Under the pieces are notes generated by a model. It was given only the letters and a program-made list of their open reading frames with translations, was not told the origin of the DNA and searched no databases. 6,257 nt of DNA from Sulfuricurvum sp. (GTDB taxonomy: Bacteria > Campylobacterota > Campylobacteria > Campylobacterales > Sulfurimonadaceae). The stretch is taken from assembly GCA_024635855.1 (NCBI GenBank), contig JAGXHZ010000030.1, positions 1-6,257 on the forward strand, read 5' to 3'. Numbering within the stretch: the first letter of the stretch is position 1; each line of letters starts with the position of its first letter. The position numbers were made by a program, and so were the translations under genes. Below are positions 5,565 to 6,257 of this stretch, one piece after another.

Positions 5565-6257
5565 ATAAACCTGCTAGATAGACTGATACGTGGGTATCAA
5601 ACATAAGGACAATCCACGTTGCCATCGCTAAAAACGGGATAAACGGAAGTTGTTGGGAATCTTCATCTTCTTTGTTTTGGGTAAGCAACAATGCGGGTAA
5701 TGCCAGCAGTGCTGAAAGAAAGATAGCAACAAGGGCAAGTTGGACTCCAAGCACGGCACCCATAGTTGCAGCAATCATAATGTCCGCTTCTCCCATCGCC
5801 TCTTTTTTCAAAGCATAGGAGAGATAAAAACGCAACAATGTAAACCCGCCGGCAAAGAGGAGGGCATTGGTAAAATTGTAGCCCAACTGTCCCAATGAGG
5901 TTGCGCTCAAAATAGCGAATGTGAGAGCGGCGAGGTTCAGGCTATCGGGAACCATTTTGTAATAAAAATCGATAACAGAGAGGGCAAGTAAAAGGGTGAA
6001 TACGAGTGCTATTCCAAATGCGTGGAGATTCATACCCAGCTTCATGGCGGTAAAGAGAAAAATCAAAGCGCCGAATATTTCAATAACAGGGTATTGTGCC
6101 GATATTTTAGCATCGCAAAAACTGCATTTTCCTCGTAAAAAAAGCCATGAAAAAATGGGAATATTATGCCAAGCACGCAGGGGTGTATTACAGCTCATGC
6201 AGTGAGATGCCGGAAAAGAGACACTCTCATCACGCGGTGTCCGAACAATCAATACAT
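5557..6257 (-). CDS. Type IV prepilin peptidase (A24 family), 5' end outside the window
   Basis: This inner-membrane aspartyl protease cleaves the leader of type IV pilin, type II secretion or competence pseudopilins and usually methylates the new N-terminus. Codons are open to the window edge. The bases before the TTG at 6250-6252 read (?)AT GTA TTG, giving (N)VLIVRTPR, which matches the family's GSFLNVxIxRxP segment, so the true start lies further right and the TTG is internal. Numbering from that TTG, the zinc-binding cysteines are HCMSC (18-21) and KCSFC (43-46), and HNIP and W36 follow the family. Catalytic Asp95 lies in SVIDFYYKMVPDSLN and Asp157 in GEADIMI. The usual GxGD motif is GEAD here, which I believe is normal in this lineage. 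LPFIPFLAMA (202-211) is the conserved late motif. Both cysteine pairs and both aspartates are present, so both activities are likely. It is the first visible gene of the operon. Confidence 0.95.
   Translation of the reverse strand, partial: VLIVRTPRDESVSFPASHCMSCNTPLRAWHNIPIFSWLFLRGKCSFCDAKISAQYPVIEIFGALIFLFTAMKLGMNLHAFGIALVFTLLLALSVIDFYYKMVPDSLNLAALTFAILSATSLGQLGYNFTNALLFAGGFTLLRFYLSYALKKEAMGEADIMIAATMGAVLGVQLALVAIFLSALLALPALLLTQNKEDEDSQQLPFIPFLAMATWIVLMFDTHVSVYLAGLYG

Noticed and set aside
6250..6252. TTG as the start codon of the prepilin peptidase.
   Set aside because: The codons before it continue the family's NV(L/V)I segment to the window edge, so the TTG is an internal leucine and the gene is simply cut by the window.

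Overview
The window looks like chromosomal DNA from a Campylobacterota (epsilonproteobacterial) free-living species of the Sulfuricurvum/Sulfurimonas type. This is inferred from the protein sequences, the moderate G+C of the core genes, and the gene order prepilin peptidase - LptF/LptG-family permease - truA, which I recall from Campylobacter and, for the last two genes, Helicobacter. All supported genes are on the minus strand, so transcription runs from position 6257 towards 1.

Right part (6257 to about 1842), core genome. A prepilin peptidase (5' end outside the window), a six-helix LptF/LptG-type permease and truA overlap each other by 8 and 4 bases and form one translationally coupled unit. 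After a 91-base gap holding its own promoter and ribosome binding site comes htpG (Hsp90), complete, closed by an intrinsic terminator at 1805-1830. The terminator hairpin also resembles the ATTCCC...GGGAAT class of dispersed repeats.

Left part (1841 to 1), accessory DNA. It holds a strongly AT-rich orphan gene for a 230-residue coiled-coil cytosolic protein (1010-1702) with its own consensus -10 box, then a gene for a secreted TPR protein with a GTG start (182-853), and at the window edge the C-terminal half of a BrnT-type toxin gene (1 to about 104) whose N-terminal half is missing. Between these lie four copies of a 35-base REP-like palindromic repeat: a direct pair at 922-956 and 973-1007, and an inverted pair at 105-139 and 147-181. 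The copies share flanks and a purine-rich loop but differ in the stem, partly with pairing preserved. They touch gene ends very closely: 0 and 2 bases from the two stop codons, and directly against the broken brnT.

No complete new system is demonstrated. The most interesting points are the brnT remnant bounded by REP-like repeats, the repeat family itself, and the AT-rich orphan gene. There are no tRNA or rRNA genes, CRISPR arrays or intact transposase genes in view.
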